Positions 8,069 to 16,203 of a DNA stretch of 37,492 nt are shown piece after piece; the stretch's first letter is position 1, and the number at the start of each line of letters is the position of its first letter. This stretch comes from Prochloraceae cyanobacterium (GTDB taxonomy: Bacteria; Cyanobacteriota; Cyanobacteriia; Cyanobacteriales; JASJDA01). Position numbers and translations under genes: made by a program. The notes below the pieces were generated by a model. The model was not told where the DNA came from and did no database searches. It saw only the letters and a list, made by a program, of their open reading frames with translations. Location: positions 1-37,492 of the forward strand of contig JASJDA010000036.1 of NCBI GenBank assembly GCA_030065755.1. The letters are read 5' to 3'.

Positions 8069-9604
8069 CTACAACCAAGTAGAACATAAGTATTGAGACA
8101 GGGTATGAGCGTCTACTCCTAACTCAGTGCGATCGTTTGCTGCTAAAATTCCTGCCCGTGCGTGCCACCAAGTAGCAGTAGCAACAATAGCTTCTAATGG
8201 AGTCTCAGAGGCGTTTTTTTGAGCCATTAACCCCCCTATTAACCCCGTCAGCACATCTCCACTACCGCCCCTAGCCAAAGCTGGCGTACTGCTACCAATC
8301 AGCCATAGAGAACCTGCAGGATGAGCGATCGCAGTTCTTGCCCCTTTTAATAAAATAATGGCTCCACTGTGTTTAGCGGCTTGTCGCGCTGCCTTTAGTG
8401 AATCTCGGTTAGAGATGTCGGGGAATAAGCGTTTAAATTCTCCCAGATGAGGAGTTAAAACTGTGGGAGCAACTCTTGAAGATAAACTAGAAATAGTTCC
8501 TAACTGGGCAACTATATTTAAAGCGTCAGCATCTAAAACGAGGAGAGATTGAGCTTTTAATACTTTTTCTACTACTGCTGTAGCATTAAGAGTTAAACCT
8601 GGTCCGCAGGCGATCGCGCTAAAGTTACTAAAATCCGATGCTAGAGGAGGTAATTCGGCGATCGCCCCCGTGTCTGTTTGAGGACAACCGATAATTAATG
8701 CTTCTGGTAGATTGCTGACTAGTATGGATTTGAGAGACTCTGGTACTGCTATAGAAAGCATTCCTACTCCAGATCCCCTCGCACCCAGTCCAGTTAAAAT
8801 TGCACCTCCTGCATAGCGAAGAGATCCGCAAATTAGTAGCAAATGACCCTGTTTGTATTTATGAGTCACTAAAGGACGAGGTAAAGGCAAGCATTTTTTA
8901 GCAACAGTTTCAGTCATCTGCTGAATGGGAGGAGGTTGGGAGATAATCGACCAAACATCCATTGGTGGAATGCCAAAATCTATTCTTTCGGCTTTACCTA
9001 CATATTCCAAAGCCGAATCTTGAAAAAATGCTAGTTTCCACAAACCCAAACACAAGGTATAGGTAGCCCGTACAGCAGTACCTAAAATCTCTCCCGTATC
9101 TGTATGTATTCCAGAAGGAATGTCGATACTTACTACAGGTTTGTGCCATAGATTTAGTTTATTAACAGCAACAGCAAGATTACCAGAGATCGATCGTTCT
9201 AAACCAAAACCAAACAACCCGTCAATAATTAACTCGCAATTATTGAGGCGATCGATTTCTTCGTAAACAGGAATTCCTAGATATGAAGCGTATTTAGCGT
9301 GTCGTGCGGTTAATTCTTTGAGTTTAGATAGGGGAAGATAAATAGATACTTGATAGCCCTGTAAGTGTAACTCCCTAGCTACTACTAAAGCATCTCCACC
9401 GTTGTGACCTGGACCGACTAAAATTCCTACTCGCTTGACCTCAGCGATCGGATATAGTTGTTGGATTACTGTCGCGGTAAGACTTGCTGCCTTTTCCATC
9501 AATGCCGCCACTGGCATTCCAGCCTCAAAAATTCGTCCTTCTATTTGACGCATTTGTTCGGCAGTTACCACCACAGATTCTAGTTGTTTTCTTTCCTGTT
9601 TCAC
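8069..9604 (-). CDS. nnrD: Bifunctional NAD(P)H-hydrate epimerase / ADP-dependent dehydratase
   Basis: This metabolite-repair enzyme (511 residues) converts damaged NAD(P)H hydrates back to NAD(P)H. The N-terminal YjeF_N/NnrE epimerase domain spans about residues 10-220, with VGPGHNGGDALV at 63-74. The C-terminal NnrD dehydratase domain is ribokinase-like and starts near 240 (THKYKQGHLLLICGS). It carries the ATP/ADP-site motif GGSGDVLTGLIGG near 446. The fused order and length are normal for bacteria. The SPOR-like gene lies 69 bases upstream on the same strand, so the two may be co-transcribed. Confidence 0.95.
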   Translation of the reverse strand: MKQERKQLESVVVTAEQMRQIEGRIFEAGMPVAALMEKAASLTATVIQQLYPIAEVKRVGILVGPGHNGGDALVVARELHLQGYQVSIYLPLSKLKELTARHAKYASYLGIPVYEEIDRLNNCELIIDGLFGFGLERSISGNLAVAVNKLNLWHKPVVSIDIPSGIHTDTGEILGTAVRATYTLCLGLWKLAFFQDSALEYVGKAERIDFGIPPMDVWSIISQPPPIQQMTETVAKKCLPLPRPLVTHKYKQGHLLLICGSLRYAGGAILTGLGARGSGVGMLSIAVPESLKSILVSNLPEALIIGCPQTDTGAIAELPPLASDFSNFSAIACGPGLTLNATAVVEKVLKAQSLLVLDADALNIVAQLGTISSLSSRVAPTVLTPHLGEFKRLFPDISNRDSLKAARQAAKHSGAIILLKGARTAIAHPAGSLWLIGSSTPALARGGSGDVLTGLIGGLMAQKNASETPLEAIVATATWWHARAGILAANDRTELGVDAHTLSQYLCSTWL

Positions 9605-9613
9605 TTACCCTTT

Positions 9614-9673
9614 GCTGTTAGCTGTTGGCTGTTTGCATCTCCCCCTATTCCCTATTCCCTATTCCCTATTCCC
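9614..9673. repeat. CAACAG-type repeat plus CCCTATT heptamer tandem
   Basis: GCTGTTAGCTGTTGGCTGTT (a member of the CAACAG-type family) is followed by about four and a half copies of CCCTATT that run up to the stop codon of the SPOR-like gene. The same heptamer (as GGGAATA) recurs near 11671 and 25546. This is a short tandemly repeated repetitive element of the kind known from cyanobacteria. Confidence 0.8.
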
Positions 9674-10162
9674 TCACCTGCGATCGACAGCGACAATTCG
9701 CGTCCACAAACCTCGACTTGTTAGTTCTAGAACTAGATCTTGAGCATTTTGTGAGTGTTGAAAAATTCCTGCTTGAATGACACCTCCTTTGCGAAATGCT
9801 TTAGGAGCTACTCTTCTGACTTGAGTCAATATTCTTGAACTACTTCCATAGACCTCAACTCGATATCTTTGATTCGAGCGAGTGGTATTTGGGGCTTGAA
9901 AATTGTATTCGCGATCGATCCTTGAGTTTTGTTTGGTCTTTTCTGGAGTCCTAATTAAATTGTTACTTTCAGGTATGAGAGGAGGAGGTGGGGGTAAAAC
10001 CTCAACCACTAAAGGTATTTCTTGCGCTAACGTTACATTAGAGCTAAAAATTGCCAAACAAATTCCTAATGCGACTGACGAGCAATTTTTTATTTGCCTA
10101 GAGAATACGGGCGATCTAATCGATCGATATTGTAATTTGCTTGTCATTTTGACGATTACCAA
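9674..10162 (-). CDS. Secreted SPOR-like domain protein
   Basis: The 162 residues carry a signal peptide (basic start, hydrophobic core SVALGICLAIFSSNVTLA, cleavage probably before QEIP, near residue 47). A proline-rich stretch (VEVLPPPPPLIPES) and a C-terminal domain follow. The C-terminal domain (RYRVEVYGSSSRILTQVRRV, then KAFRKGGVIQAGIFQHSQNA) has the repeat-like layout of SPOR peptidoglycan-binding domains: a residue run, then GVIQAGIF, then a helix and TRIVAV. An envelope or periplasmic role is likely. The start could also be Met6. The terminal heptamer repeat begins immediately after the stop. Confidence 0.75.
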   Translation of the reverse strand: MVIVKMTSKLQYRSIRSPVFSRQIKNCSSVALGICLAIFSSNVTLAQEIPLVVEVLPPPPPLIPESNNLIRTPEKTKQNSRIDREYNFQAPNTTRSNQRYRVEVYGSSSRILTQVRRVAPKAFRKGGVIQAGIFQHSQNAQDLVLELTSRGLWTRIVAVDRR

Positions 10163-10217
10163 TATACTATAGAAAAAAATACTAATTCTAAGAATTAATT
10201 ACCATAGTTTTAGTTCC

Positions 10218-11270
10218 ATGAATAAAGTTGTAGTCGGCTTGTCAGGTGGAGTTGATAGTTCAGTTGCTGCCGCTACATTACACCATAAAGGATACGAAGT
10301 AATCGGTCTTACCCTTTGGTTAATGAAGGGTAAAGGACAGTGCTGTTCGGAAGGAATGGTTGATGCAGCGGCAATCTGCGAACAATTAGATATTCCCCAT
10401 CATATCGTGGATAGTCGCGAAGTTTTTCAAGCGAACATAGTAGATTATTTAGTATCTGGTTATGAAGCAGGGGTGACTCCTTTACCCTGTTCTCAATGTA
10501 ATAAAGCGGTCAAATTCGGCCCGATGTTGCAATATGCTAGAGAAAAGTTGGGAGTCGATCGCATTGCTACAGGTCATTATGCTCGCATTAGTTACGATCG
10601 AGCAACATCCCGTTACCAATTGTTACGGGCAGTCGATCGCAATAAAGACCAGTCTTACTTTTTATACGATCTGACTCAAGAATTACTGGCAGGATCTCTG
10701 TTTCCCTTGGGCGATCGAACCAAAGAAGAAACCAGACGCATAGCTGCTGAATTTGGATTGCTTACCGCAGAAAAGCCAGAAAGTCAAGATTTATGTTTGA
10801 TCGAATCTCACGGTTCGATGAAGGACTTTTTGGATAAATACATTAACCGCAAGGAAGGGGAAATAGTCGATCTAGAAGGGAAAGTTTTGGGATATCACCA
10901 AGGTATCCATCACTACACCATAGGTCAAAGAAAAGGGCTGGGAATTGCTGCTGCTGAACCGTTATATGTGGTTAAATTAGATCCAGTGATGAATCGGGTA
11001 GTAGTCGGCAATCGGGCTAGTGCTGGTCTTCCAGAATGCACCATAGGACGCATCAATTGGGTCTCCATACCAGAACCCACCGCACCTATTCGCACCTTAG
11101 TACAAGTTCGCTATCGTTCTAAAGCAGTCCCAGTAAATGCCATTCCGTTGGGAGATTCTCGCTTTAAATTGGTATTCGACGAACCCCAATTTGGCATTAC
11201 TCCAGGTCAAGCAGCTGTTTTATACGATGGAGAATTGCTGCTTGGAGGTGGCATTATCGAAAGACATTGA
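10218..11270 (+). CDS. mnmA: tRNA-specific 2-thiouridylase MnmA
   Basis: MnmA makes 2-thiouridine at position 34 of tRNA-Glu, -Gln and -Lys, using ATP and a sulfur relay. The 350 residues show the PP-loop SGGVDSS at 9-15. The nucleophile Cys is in CNKAVKF (Cys94) and the persulfide Cys in SQDLC (Cys193). A GHYARI motif lies near 119, and the C-terminal barrel ends GGGIIERH. The length and motifs are normal. Downstream, the stop codon TGA is embedded in an IS200/IS605-type end motif (TTGACATACTC), so mobile DNA abuts the gene directly. Confidence 0.97.
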   Translation: MNKVVVGLSGGVDSSVAAATLHHKGYEVIGLTLWLMKGKGQCCSEGMVDAAAICEQLDIPHHIVDSREVFQANIVDYLVSGYEAGVTPLPCSQCNKAVKFGPMLQYAREKLGVDRIATGHYARISYDRATSRYQLLRAVDRNKDQSYFLYDLTQELLAGSLFPLGDRTKEETRRIAAEFGLLTAEKPESQDLCLIESHGSMKDFLDKYINRKEGEIVDLEGKVLGYHQGIHHYTIGQRKGLGIAAAEPLYVVKLDPVMNRVVVGNRASAGLPECTIGRINWVSIPEPTAPIRTLVQVRYRSKAVPVNAIPLGDSRFKLVFDEPQFGITPGQAAVLYDGELLLGGGIIERH

Positions 11271-11311
11271 CATACTCTCGCCGTTAACCGCTAGCGCGGT
11301 TTAACGGGAGA
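11267..11311 (-). mobile_element. IS200/IS605-like terminal hairpin remnant after mnmA
   Basis: TTGACATACTC leads into a hairpin (CCGTTAA-CCGC, loop TAGC, GCGG-TTTAACGG) and GGGAGATT. This has the same plan as the right end of the intact tnpB element at 19054-19085 (TTGACACTCCC, hairpin, GGGATTC). TTTAACGGGAG recurs at 11641-11651. No transposase is left, so this is an end relic; it could also act as the mnmA terminator. Orientation is inferred from the comparison. Confidence 0.5.
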
Positions 11312-11396
11312 TTATAACACCTTGCGCGTTGCTAGCTTTCTGCTTCTTACTGTGCCAACTAGAGTAATGTAACCAATACTCCCCGTCGCATCCAGT

Positions 11397-11471
11397 ATTA
11401 AAGTCAGTGAAGAGGTCGCCCTCTCCACTGCTCTCCAAAACCGTGCTTGATAGTTTCCCATCACACGGCTC
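11397..11471 (-). mobile_element. Group II intron 3' end (domains V and VI), truncated
   Basis: On the minus strand 11471-11438 folds as a canonical 34-nt domain V. GAGCCGTG pairs with CACGGTTT, TGATGG pairs with CTATCA, the tetraloop is GAAA and the 3'-side bulge is the two bases AG. Domain VI follows with an 11-bp stem (CAGTGGAGAGG / CCTCTTCACTG), loop GCGA and an unpaired A at 11404, seven bases before a possible 3' splice site ending in AT at 11397. Only about 320 bases remain before hisF, too short for the rest of an intron, and no reverse transcriptase is present. Confidence 0.75.
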
Positions 11472-11576
11472 CTCAATGAAATAGCGTTTGTCATGCGCAC
11501 GTCAATCAAGGAACTTGTGAATAATATTATGTGTTATCCCTGGGATCAAAAGTCCCCTACCTCTATAGGTAGAACG

Positions 11577-11640
11577 TCTCTCTCGTGGTTTAAATCCATG
11601 AGGGAGACCTGATAACTGATAACTGATAACTGGTAACTGT
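11577..11640. repeat. Long imperfect hairpin and ACTGATA-type repeats before hisF
   Basis: GTCTCTCTCGTGG and CCATGAGGGAGAC pair around TTTAAAT with G-T wobbles. Then come tandem units of ACTGATA ending in ACTGTTTTAAC. The same ACTGATAACTG...TGTTTTAA pattern occurs at 26750-26790. The hairpin may be a further intron or IS fragment. Confidence 0.5.
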
Positions 11641-11795
11641 TTTAACGGGAGTCCTCTCGCGACATTTAAGATAGGGAATAGGGAAAAGTGACCTTCCCGC
11701 GACGGCGGATTTGTAACTTTAGGATTCGATAGAAGCTTTTCGGGTATGATATTACATCAGCGATTGAGAAATATTTAATCAGTTTAAGCTCGACT

Positions 11796-12581
11796 ATGTT
11801 AGCTAAACGAATCTTACCCTGTCTGGATGTTAAAGCTGGACGAGTTGTTAAAGGAGTAAATTTTGTTAATCTTCAAGATGCTGGCGATCCAGTAGAATTG
11901 GCACGAGCTTATAACGAAGCGGGTGCAGATGAGTTGGTGTTTCTCGACATCACTGCTACCCACGAAGACCGCGATATTATTATCGACGTTGTTTACCGTA
12001 CAGCCGAACAAGTATTTATCCCTCTTACTGTTGGCGGTGGCATCAGTTCCTTAGAAAGTATTAAGAGTTTGTTAAGAGCTGGAGCTGATAAAGTGAGCAT
12101 AAATTCTGCGGCAGTAAGAGACCCCAATTTTATTAATCGAGCCAGCGATCGCTTTGGATCTCAGTGCATAGTTGTGGCGATAGATGCAAGACAGCGCAAG
12201 GATCCTAACAATCCTGGTTGGGACGTTTACGTTCGAGGAGGAAGGGAAAATACTGGTCTTGATGCTATTGAATGGGCATCTGAAGTCGCACGAAGAGGGG
12301 CAGGAGAGCTACTCGTCACCAGTATGGATGCAGATGGAACCCAGGCAGGATATGACTTAGAGCTTACTAGAACTATTGCCGATCGGGTAGAAATACCAGC
12401 GATCGCCTCTGGTGGTGCGGGAAATTGCCAACACATTTACCAAGCCCTAACGGAAGGGAGAGCAGAAGCCGCGTTATTGGCTTCCCTACTGCATTACGGG
12501 CAATTGAGTATCAAAGAAATTAAGGCTTATTTAGGCGATCGTCAGGTACCAGTGCGCCCCCTGAAAACAGAAAATTTTTAG
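11796..12581 (+). CDS. hisF: Imidazole glycerol phosphate synthase subunit HisF
   Basis: HisF is the cyclase half of the HisF-HisH glutamine amidotransferase. It turns PRFAR plus ammonia into IGP and AICAR in histidine biosynthesis. The 261-residue (beta-alpha)8 barrel carries the catalytic Asp11 in [12 protein letters not shown]. The second catalytic Asp lies in VVAIDARQ near residue 130, and phosphate-binding loops GGGISS and SGGAGN are present. Length is normal. As in most cyanobacteria, the his genes are scattered and no his neighbour is present. Confidence 0.97.
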   Translation: MLAKRILPCLDVKAGRVVKGVNFVNLQDAGDPVELARAYNEAGADELVFLDITATHEDRDIIIDVVYRTAEQVFIPLTVGGGISSLESIKSLLRAGADKVSINSAAVRDPNFINRASDRFGSQCIVVAIDARQRKDPNNPGWDVYVRGGRENTGLDAIEWASEVARRGAGELLVTSMDADGTQAGYDLELTRTIADRVEIPAIASGGAGNCQHIYQALTEGRAEAALLASLLHYGQLSIKEIKAYLGDRQVPVRPLKTENF

Positions 12582-12660
12582 ATTATTAAATTTCAGGAAA
12601 TACTCATTTATTAATAAATATTGTGTATTAAAATGGGTGTAAATTAACATTTCTTAAAAA

Positions 12661-12867
12661 ATGTTGGCGTTCATTCTCATTTTTGACGTAGCCTTAGTGG
12701 CTTGGTCTCTACATCTAATGCAGGAAGCTGTTACTAAGCGAGAGTTTTCCTTAATGTTTGCTGGTACTTTAGTCGCCCTATCAGCAGCAGCAATGTTAGT
12801 GGTATATTTTCTCATGGTACATTGCATGAGCTATCTAACTAGCTCTAGCTACTCGTACTATTACTAA
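12661..12867 (+). CDS. Small two-helix membrane protein, 68 residues
   Basis: Two hydrophobic helices (AFILIFDVALVAWSLHLM and LMFAGTLVALSAAAMLVVYF) are joined by a short charged loop (QEAVTKRE). The protein ends in a Ser/Tyr tail. The pattern looks like a conserved small cyanobacterial membrane protein; I know no function. It lies between hisF and tRNA-Ala, 79 bases after hisF. The upstream gap holds a TTTATTAATAAA palindrome and TATTAAAAT that could be a promoter -10 region. Confidence 0.75.
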   Translation: MLAFILIFDVALVAWSLHLMQEAVTKREFSLMFAGTLVALSAAAMLVVYFLMVHCMSYLTSSSYSYYY

Positions 12868-12933
12868 AATAAATCCTATATCAATTTCTTGACTAGAGAA
12901 AAAATTTAGGTTAAGGTAAAAAGCAGTCTTTTA

Positions 12934-13006
12934 GGGGTTATAGCTCAGCTGGTAGAGCACCTCAATGGCATTGAGGGGGTCAGCGGTTCGAGTCCGCTTA
13001 GCTCCA
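12934..13006 (+). tRNA. tRNA-Ala (anticodon GGC)
   Basis: The 73 nt fold as a complete cloverleaf. The acceptor stem GGGGTTA/TAGCTCC contains the G3-U70 wobble that is the alanine identity element. The D arm is GCTC..GAGC, the anticodon stem CCTCA/TGAGG has loop ATGGCAT (GGC), and the T arm is GCGGTTCGAGTCCGC. The discriminator is A. CCA is not encoded. Confidence 0.97.
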
Positions 13007-13126
13007 TAATTGGCCTTGGCTCAGTACGTAAAGCGTGATTTTTCATATTCGCGATCTCTCCCCTAAAGTCCAGTTATTAGGACTGCTAGGACTAAAATTG
13101 GAGTTTAAACACTGGTTTGGGGGTGA

Positions 13127-13693
13127 TTAAATTTGGTTTGTAACCGTTTGTTCCAAATATTTTTGTATTCCTTCCCTCGTTTGTATGAAGTTCGCTACTA
13201 TCTTTTGTCCCAGGAACTTTTCGAGTGTACTGGCAATTTGCTTCTTCAGAAACTGAGGAACCCCCTCAATCGACTCTGGATTGATTCTCAACTCAGTCCG
13301 ATTCTCAATTACAGTAGTGCCATTTTTTGACAAAAAGCGGTTCTGACCCGCGCAAAATACTGCTTTAGTGAAAGCCTGAGTCTCAATTTGCCACTCAAGA
13401 GTAAAGTTGGATTCGTCCCAAGTTTGGTACTCAGTCCAAGAAAGCATGGCTTCACTTAGTATAGCTCTAAGTGCTAGAGGAATCTGGCCGCCACCACGCC
13501 AAAAGTTAATGCAGTAAATCCGTTCATTTTCACAGCGACGGGATTTTAATTCGATATCGCGGACATTAGGCATATAAGGAACCAGTTCCCTCAGCTTATC
13601 TCGGTAAGTAATATAGACTAGAGAGCGAGGAAAGGGAATGGAGAGATTGGCATTAATAAGCATTGCCAATTGTTGAATAAGAACCGAGGACAT
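13127..13693 (-). CDS. Hypothetical protein, possible SRPBCC/START-like fold
   Basis: The 188 residues are soluble with alternating beta-type stretches: RDIELKSRR, RIYCINFWRGGG, TLEWQIETQAF and TTVIENRTELRIN. A C-terminal helix follows (KKQIASTLEKFLGQKIVANF). This layout suits the SRPBCC/polyketide-cyclase-like lipid-binding fold, and I recall similar cyanobacterial hypothetical proteins. No catalytic motif is visible. A 40-base hairpin (13701-13740) sits directly in front of the start codon, in the leader of this gene. Function unassigned. Confidence 0.75.
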   Translation of the reverse strand: MSSVLIQQLAMLINANLSIPFPRSLVYITYRDKLRELVPYMPNVRDIELKSRRCENERIYCINFWRGGGQIPLALRAILSEAMLSWTEYQTWDESNFTLEWQIETQAFTKAVFCAGQNRFLSKNGTTVIENRTELRINPESIEGVPQFLKKQIASTLEKFLGQKIVANFIQTREGIQKYLEQTVTNQI

Positions 13694-14014
13694 TCATAAG
13701 TTGAATGGGCGCTCTGCCATCGCAGAATCCGCCCATTCAAGGAAAGACATATTTCATTTGCCAAGGTTTCCTCTTTAACCTATTTTTATGGGAACCGCTC
13801 TTATAGTTTCTCTTTTGCTCCTTTCATAGTCGCCTCTTCCTAGAGCCTAGTTTGGTATTTGTTTCCTCTCTGGAAACTTAACCACTTATTCTATGGCAAA
13901 GGTAGATTAACTTAGAGCTCAATTCCATAATAACATTTATTCAAAGTAAGAGTTGGAAGCGATCGCGATATTCTCTAAGATCGACTTAAGAGAATTCTAC
14001 TAAAAGGCTCGATT
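13694..14014. other. Intergenic region between the hypothetical gene and the VOC gene
   Basis: It holds the 40-base hairpin at 13701-13740 and otherwise AT-rich, pyrimidine-biased sequence. HIP1-type GCGATCGC occurs near 13958. No additional gene is seen. It should carry divergent promoters for both neighbours. Confidence 0.5.
13701..13740. promoter_or_regulatory. Strong hairpin just upstream of a start codon
   Basis: TTGAATGGGC at 13701-13710 pairs perfectly with GCCCATTCAA at 13731-13740. Inside it, TCTGC pairs with GCAGA around CATC. On the minus strand it ends 7 bases before the ATG of the 188-residue protein, where a Shine-Dalgarno would be expected. It could hinder translation or be a small mobile palindrome. 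Confidence 0.6.
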
Positions 14015-14383
14015 ATGCAGGTAACAAAGTGTCTTCACACCGCTATTCTCGTTTCTGACCTCGAAAAAGCAGAAGAATTCTACAGTAATGTCATAGGTCT
14101 ATCAAAAGTAGACAGAATTCTTAAATATCCAGGTGTTTGGTATCAAGTAGGAGAATATCAGATTCACTTGATAGTTCATCCCAATCTGAAAAGGGAACTA
14201 CAAAATCAGGAAAAATGGGGTCGCAACCCCCACATAGCTTTTGCTGTTGCTAATTTGGGAGAAGCCATAGCATGCTTGCAATCTAGCGGACATCAAGTGC
14301 AAATGAGTTCGTCTGGTCGTCCAGCTTTCTTTACCCACGACCCCGATGGCAATATTATCGAAATAAGCCAAGTAAATTCTTAA
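14015..14383 (+). CDS. VOC-superfamily (glyoxalase/dioxygenase-like) protein
   Basis: A single vicinal-oxygen-chelate domain of 122 residues. It begins with KCLHTAILVSDLEKAEEFYS, followed by a YQIHLIVH strand, a HIAFAV strand and the C-terminal GRPAFFTHDPDGNIIEI. The likely metal ligands are His in LHTA, His in HLIVH or HIAF, and Glu in IIEI, as in glyoxalase I and related enzymes. The substrate cannot be deduced. The recombinase-like gene begins right after its stop, so the two are probably one transcript. Confidence 0.88.
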   Translation: MQVTKCLHTAILVSDLEKAEEFYSNVIGLSKVDRILKYPGVWYQVGEYQIHLIVHPNLKRELQNQEKWGRNPHIAFAVANLGEAIACLQSSGHQVQMSSSGRPAFFTHDPDGNIIEISQVNS

Positions 14384-14404
14384 TTGCCTATCTTTTTTCG
14401 AGGC

Positions 14405-15697
14405 GTGGAAATAATTGCCTATCTCTACAGCGATCCTCTGCTAGACTCTCTACCCAGTCCAGAAATTTGGGGTCAAGAAGTCGATCGCGTATATCAAGAC
14501 TTGGGAAAGCGACAGCAACTTTTGCAACTAATAGAAGATTGCCAAACTAAACCCCCCAATTATCTTTTAATTCGCCGTTTAGAGGAACTTGGAGATACTT
14601 TAGAAGAAGTCGGCGATCGCCTCACTCAATTAGAATCTTTGGGAGTAGAAATAGTAGCCACAGAACAAGATTACACTTCTTCTGAACTTAAAAAAGCAAA
14701 TTTAGCCAAAATACTGGAAGAAATTGCCAATAATCAGCGCTGCCGTCGTCTAAAACAAGGACACGCCCGCAATCGGCTAAAAACCCTCCCACCACCAGGT
14801 AAAGCTCCCTACGGATATCGTAGAGGGAAAGATAGATATATTATCGATCGCTCTACCGCCCCAGTAGTAAAAGATTTTTGCGATCGCTTTTTGCTATTTG
14901 GTTCTTTGCGAGGTGCGGTGCGCTACTTAGAAAAAAGGTACGGGAAAAAGATTTCTGTCTCCACAGGTCGTCGCTGGCTGACTAGCCCAGTTTATCGCGG
15001 TAACTTAATCTATCAAAACAGCGAGATTATTTCTAATACCCACGCAGCGATTATTTCTAGGGAAGAAGCAGCACAGATCGATCGCTTGTTGCGTCGCAAT
15101 AGTCGTTTACCCTCGCGCACTGCTAGCGCACCCCGATCGCTTGCTGGTTTAGTGGTTTGTCAGCAGTGTAACTCGCACATGACCGTTACCCGCGTTACCA
15201 CCAGAGACAAAAAACGAGAATATCTTTATTTACGCGCCCTAGATTGCCCTATAAGCCCTAAATGCGGTGCTATTAGCTACGATCGAGTCCTAGAAAAAAC
15301 TATCGAGAAAATTTGCCAAGATTTACCTGTTGCAGTAGCGCAGATGAACTTACCTAGTGCAGAGGGTATTAAGGGAATGTTGGGGGCTGAAATTGCTAAG
15401 AGAGAAGAGATTATAGCTAAATTGCCCACTTTACAACAGCAGGGGATTTTAGACGAAGAGACTGCCCAATTACGCAATTATAAACTACGCGCGGAAATCT
15501 CTTCCTACCAAATCAAATTAGCTGGTTTACCTCCAGTAAATTTACAAGAATTAGCGCAAACCGTTTCTATTGCTCAATTTTGGCAAGATTTATCGGAAGC
15601 TGAAAGGCGATTTTATTTTCGGGAATTTATTAAACAAGTAGAAATTGTTCGTCAACAAGAAAATTGCTGGAAGCTAGAAATAGTATTTATTTTTTAG
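14405..15697 (+). CDS. Serine-recombinase-family protein (XisF-like) with degenerate catalytic site
   Basis: About 430 residues arranged as a shortened N-terminal resolvase-like domain, a recombinase domain (PPPGKAPYGYRRG, then FGSLRGAVRYLEKRYGKKIS and SPVYRGNLIYQN) and a zinc ribbon (CQQC..CPISPKC). A C-terminal helical region follows, as in large serine recombinases such as XisF. The Ser of the active site may persist (AYLYSDP). The Arg of the usual R-V-S is Leu, and the usual LDRLGRS reads LEELGDT, so three expected arginines are gone. Translation can start at GTG 14405 or TTG 14384; neither has a clear ribosome-binding site. I favour 14405, which gives MEIIAYLYS. It may be a DNA-binding protein rather than an active recombinase. 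Confidence 0.85.
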   Translation: MEIIAYLYSDPLLDSLPSPEIWGQEVDRVYQDLGKRQQLLQLIEDCQTKPPNYLLIRRLEELGDTLEEVGDRLTQLESLGVEIVATEQDYTSSELKKANLAKILEEIANNQRCRRLKQGHARNRLKTLPPPGKAPYGYRRGKDRYIIDRSTAPVVKDFCDRFLLFGSLRGAVRYLEKRYGKKISVSTGRRWLTSPVYRGNLIYQNSEIISNTHAAIISREEAAQIDRLLRRNSRLPSRTASAPRSLAGLVVCQQCNSHMTVTRVTTRDKKREYLYLRALDCPISPKCGAISYDRVLEKTIEKICQDLPVAVAQMNLPSAEGIKGMLGAEIAKREEIIAKLPTLQQQGILDEETAQLRNYKLRAEISSYQIKLAGLPPVNLQELAQTVSIAQFWQDLSEAERRFYFREFIKQVEIVRQQENCWKLEIVFIF

Positions 15698-15780
15698 AGA
15701 CAATCTCAGTAAATCGGATAATCTCTTCTTATCACCTTTGTTAAGGCGAGCGAAATTTTTTTTTGAGTTTTGACGCAAAT

Positions 15781-16203
15781 ATGGCTCCTCTACCTAACTA
15801 CCGCCCCAAACAACTCTCTTTAGGCCCTTTGGAGACAGAAATCTTAAATATTGTCTGGGAATTAGGATCTGTAACTGTTAAAGACGTACACGATCGTATT
15901 TTGGCAGATCCAGACCGAGAATTAGCCTATACTTCAGTCACCACCGTACTTAAACGCTTGACTAACAAAGGGTGGCTCGCTTGTAATAGAAAAGGACGTG
16001 CTTATAGATGGGAACCGCTAGTTTCTGCCCAACAAGCACGAGCAATTAAAGCTTACGATCGACTCCATCACTTTCTGGCTATTAGTAACCCCGACGTAGT
16101 TGCCTCTTTTGCTGATAGTTTGGATACTGCTAGTTTAGAAAAAATAGAAGAGATCGCCTCCCGTATAGAAGCAGTGCGCCGTCAACGCCAGGAGGAAGAA
16201 TAA
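15781..16203 (+). CDS. BlaI/MecI-family winged-helix repressor
   Basis: A 140-residue regulator starting MAPLPNYRPKQLSLGPLETE. The winged-helix region includes ILNIVWELGSVTVKDVHDRI and YTSVTTVLKRLTNKGWL, the typical BlaI/MecI/CopY recognition helix. The C-terminal helix would dimerise. BlaI repressors are inactivated by proteolysis after a membrane sensor is triggered. The stop codon TAA shares its last A with the ATG of the M56 peptidase gene, so the pair is translationally coupled. ATG 15781 is preferred to a TTG at 15763 because the conserved region starts after it. Confidence 0.92.
   Translation: MAPLPNYRPKQLSLGPLETEILNIVWELGSVTVKDVHDRILADPDRELAYTSVTTVLKRLTNKGWLACNRKGRAYRWEPLVSAQQARAIKAYDRLHHFLAISNPDVVASFADSLDTASLEKIEEIASRIEAVRRQRQEEE

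Noticed and set aside
9640-9673. Possible CRISPR-like tandem repeats
   Set aside because: The units are seven-base CCCTATT tandems with no spacers; the other repeat tracts also lack spacer-repeat structure and no cas genes are present.
11312-11509. 65-residue minus-strand reading frame after mnmA
   Set aside because: It runs through group II intron domains V and VI, so it is structural RNA sequence rather than a protein gene.
12227-12436. Minus-strand frame inside hisF
   Set aside because: Antisense reading of a strongly conserved gene.
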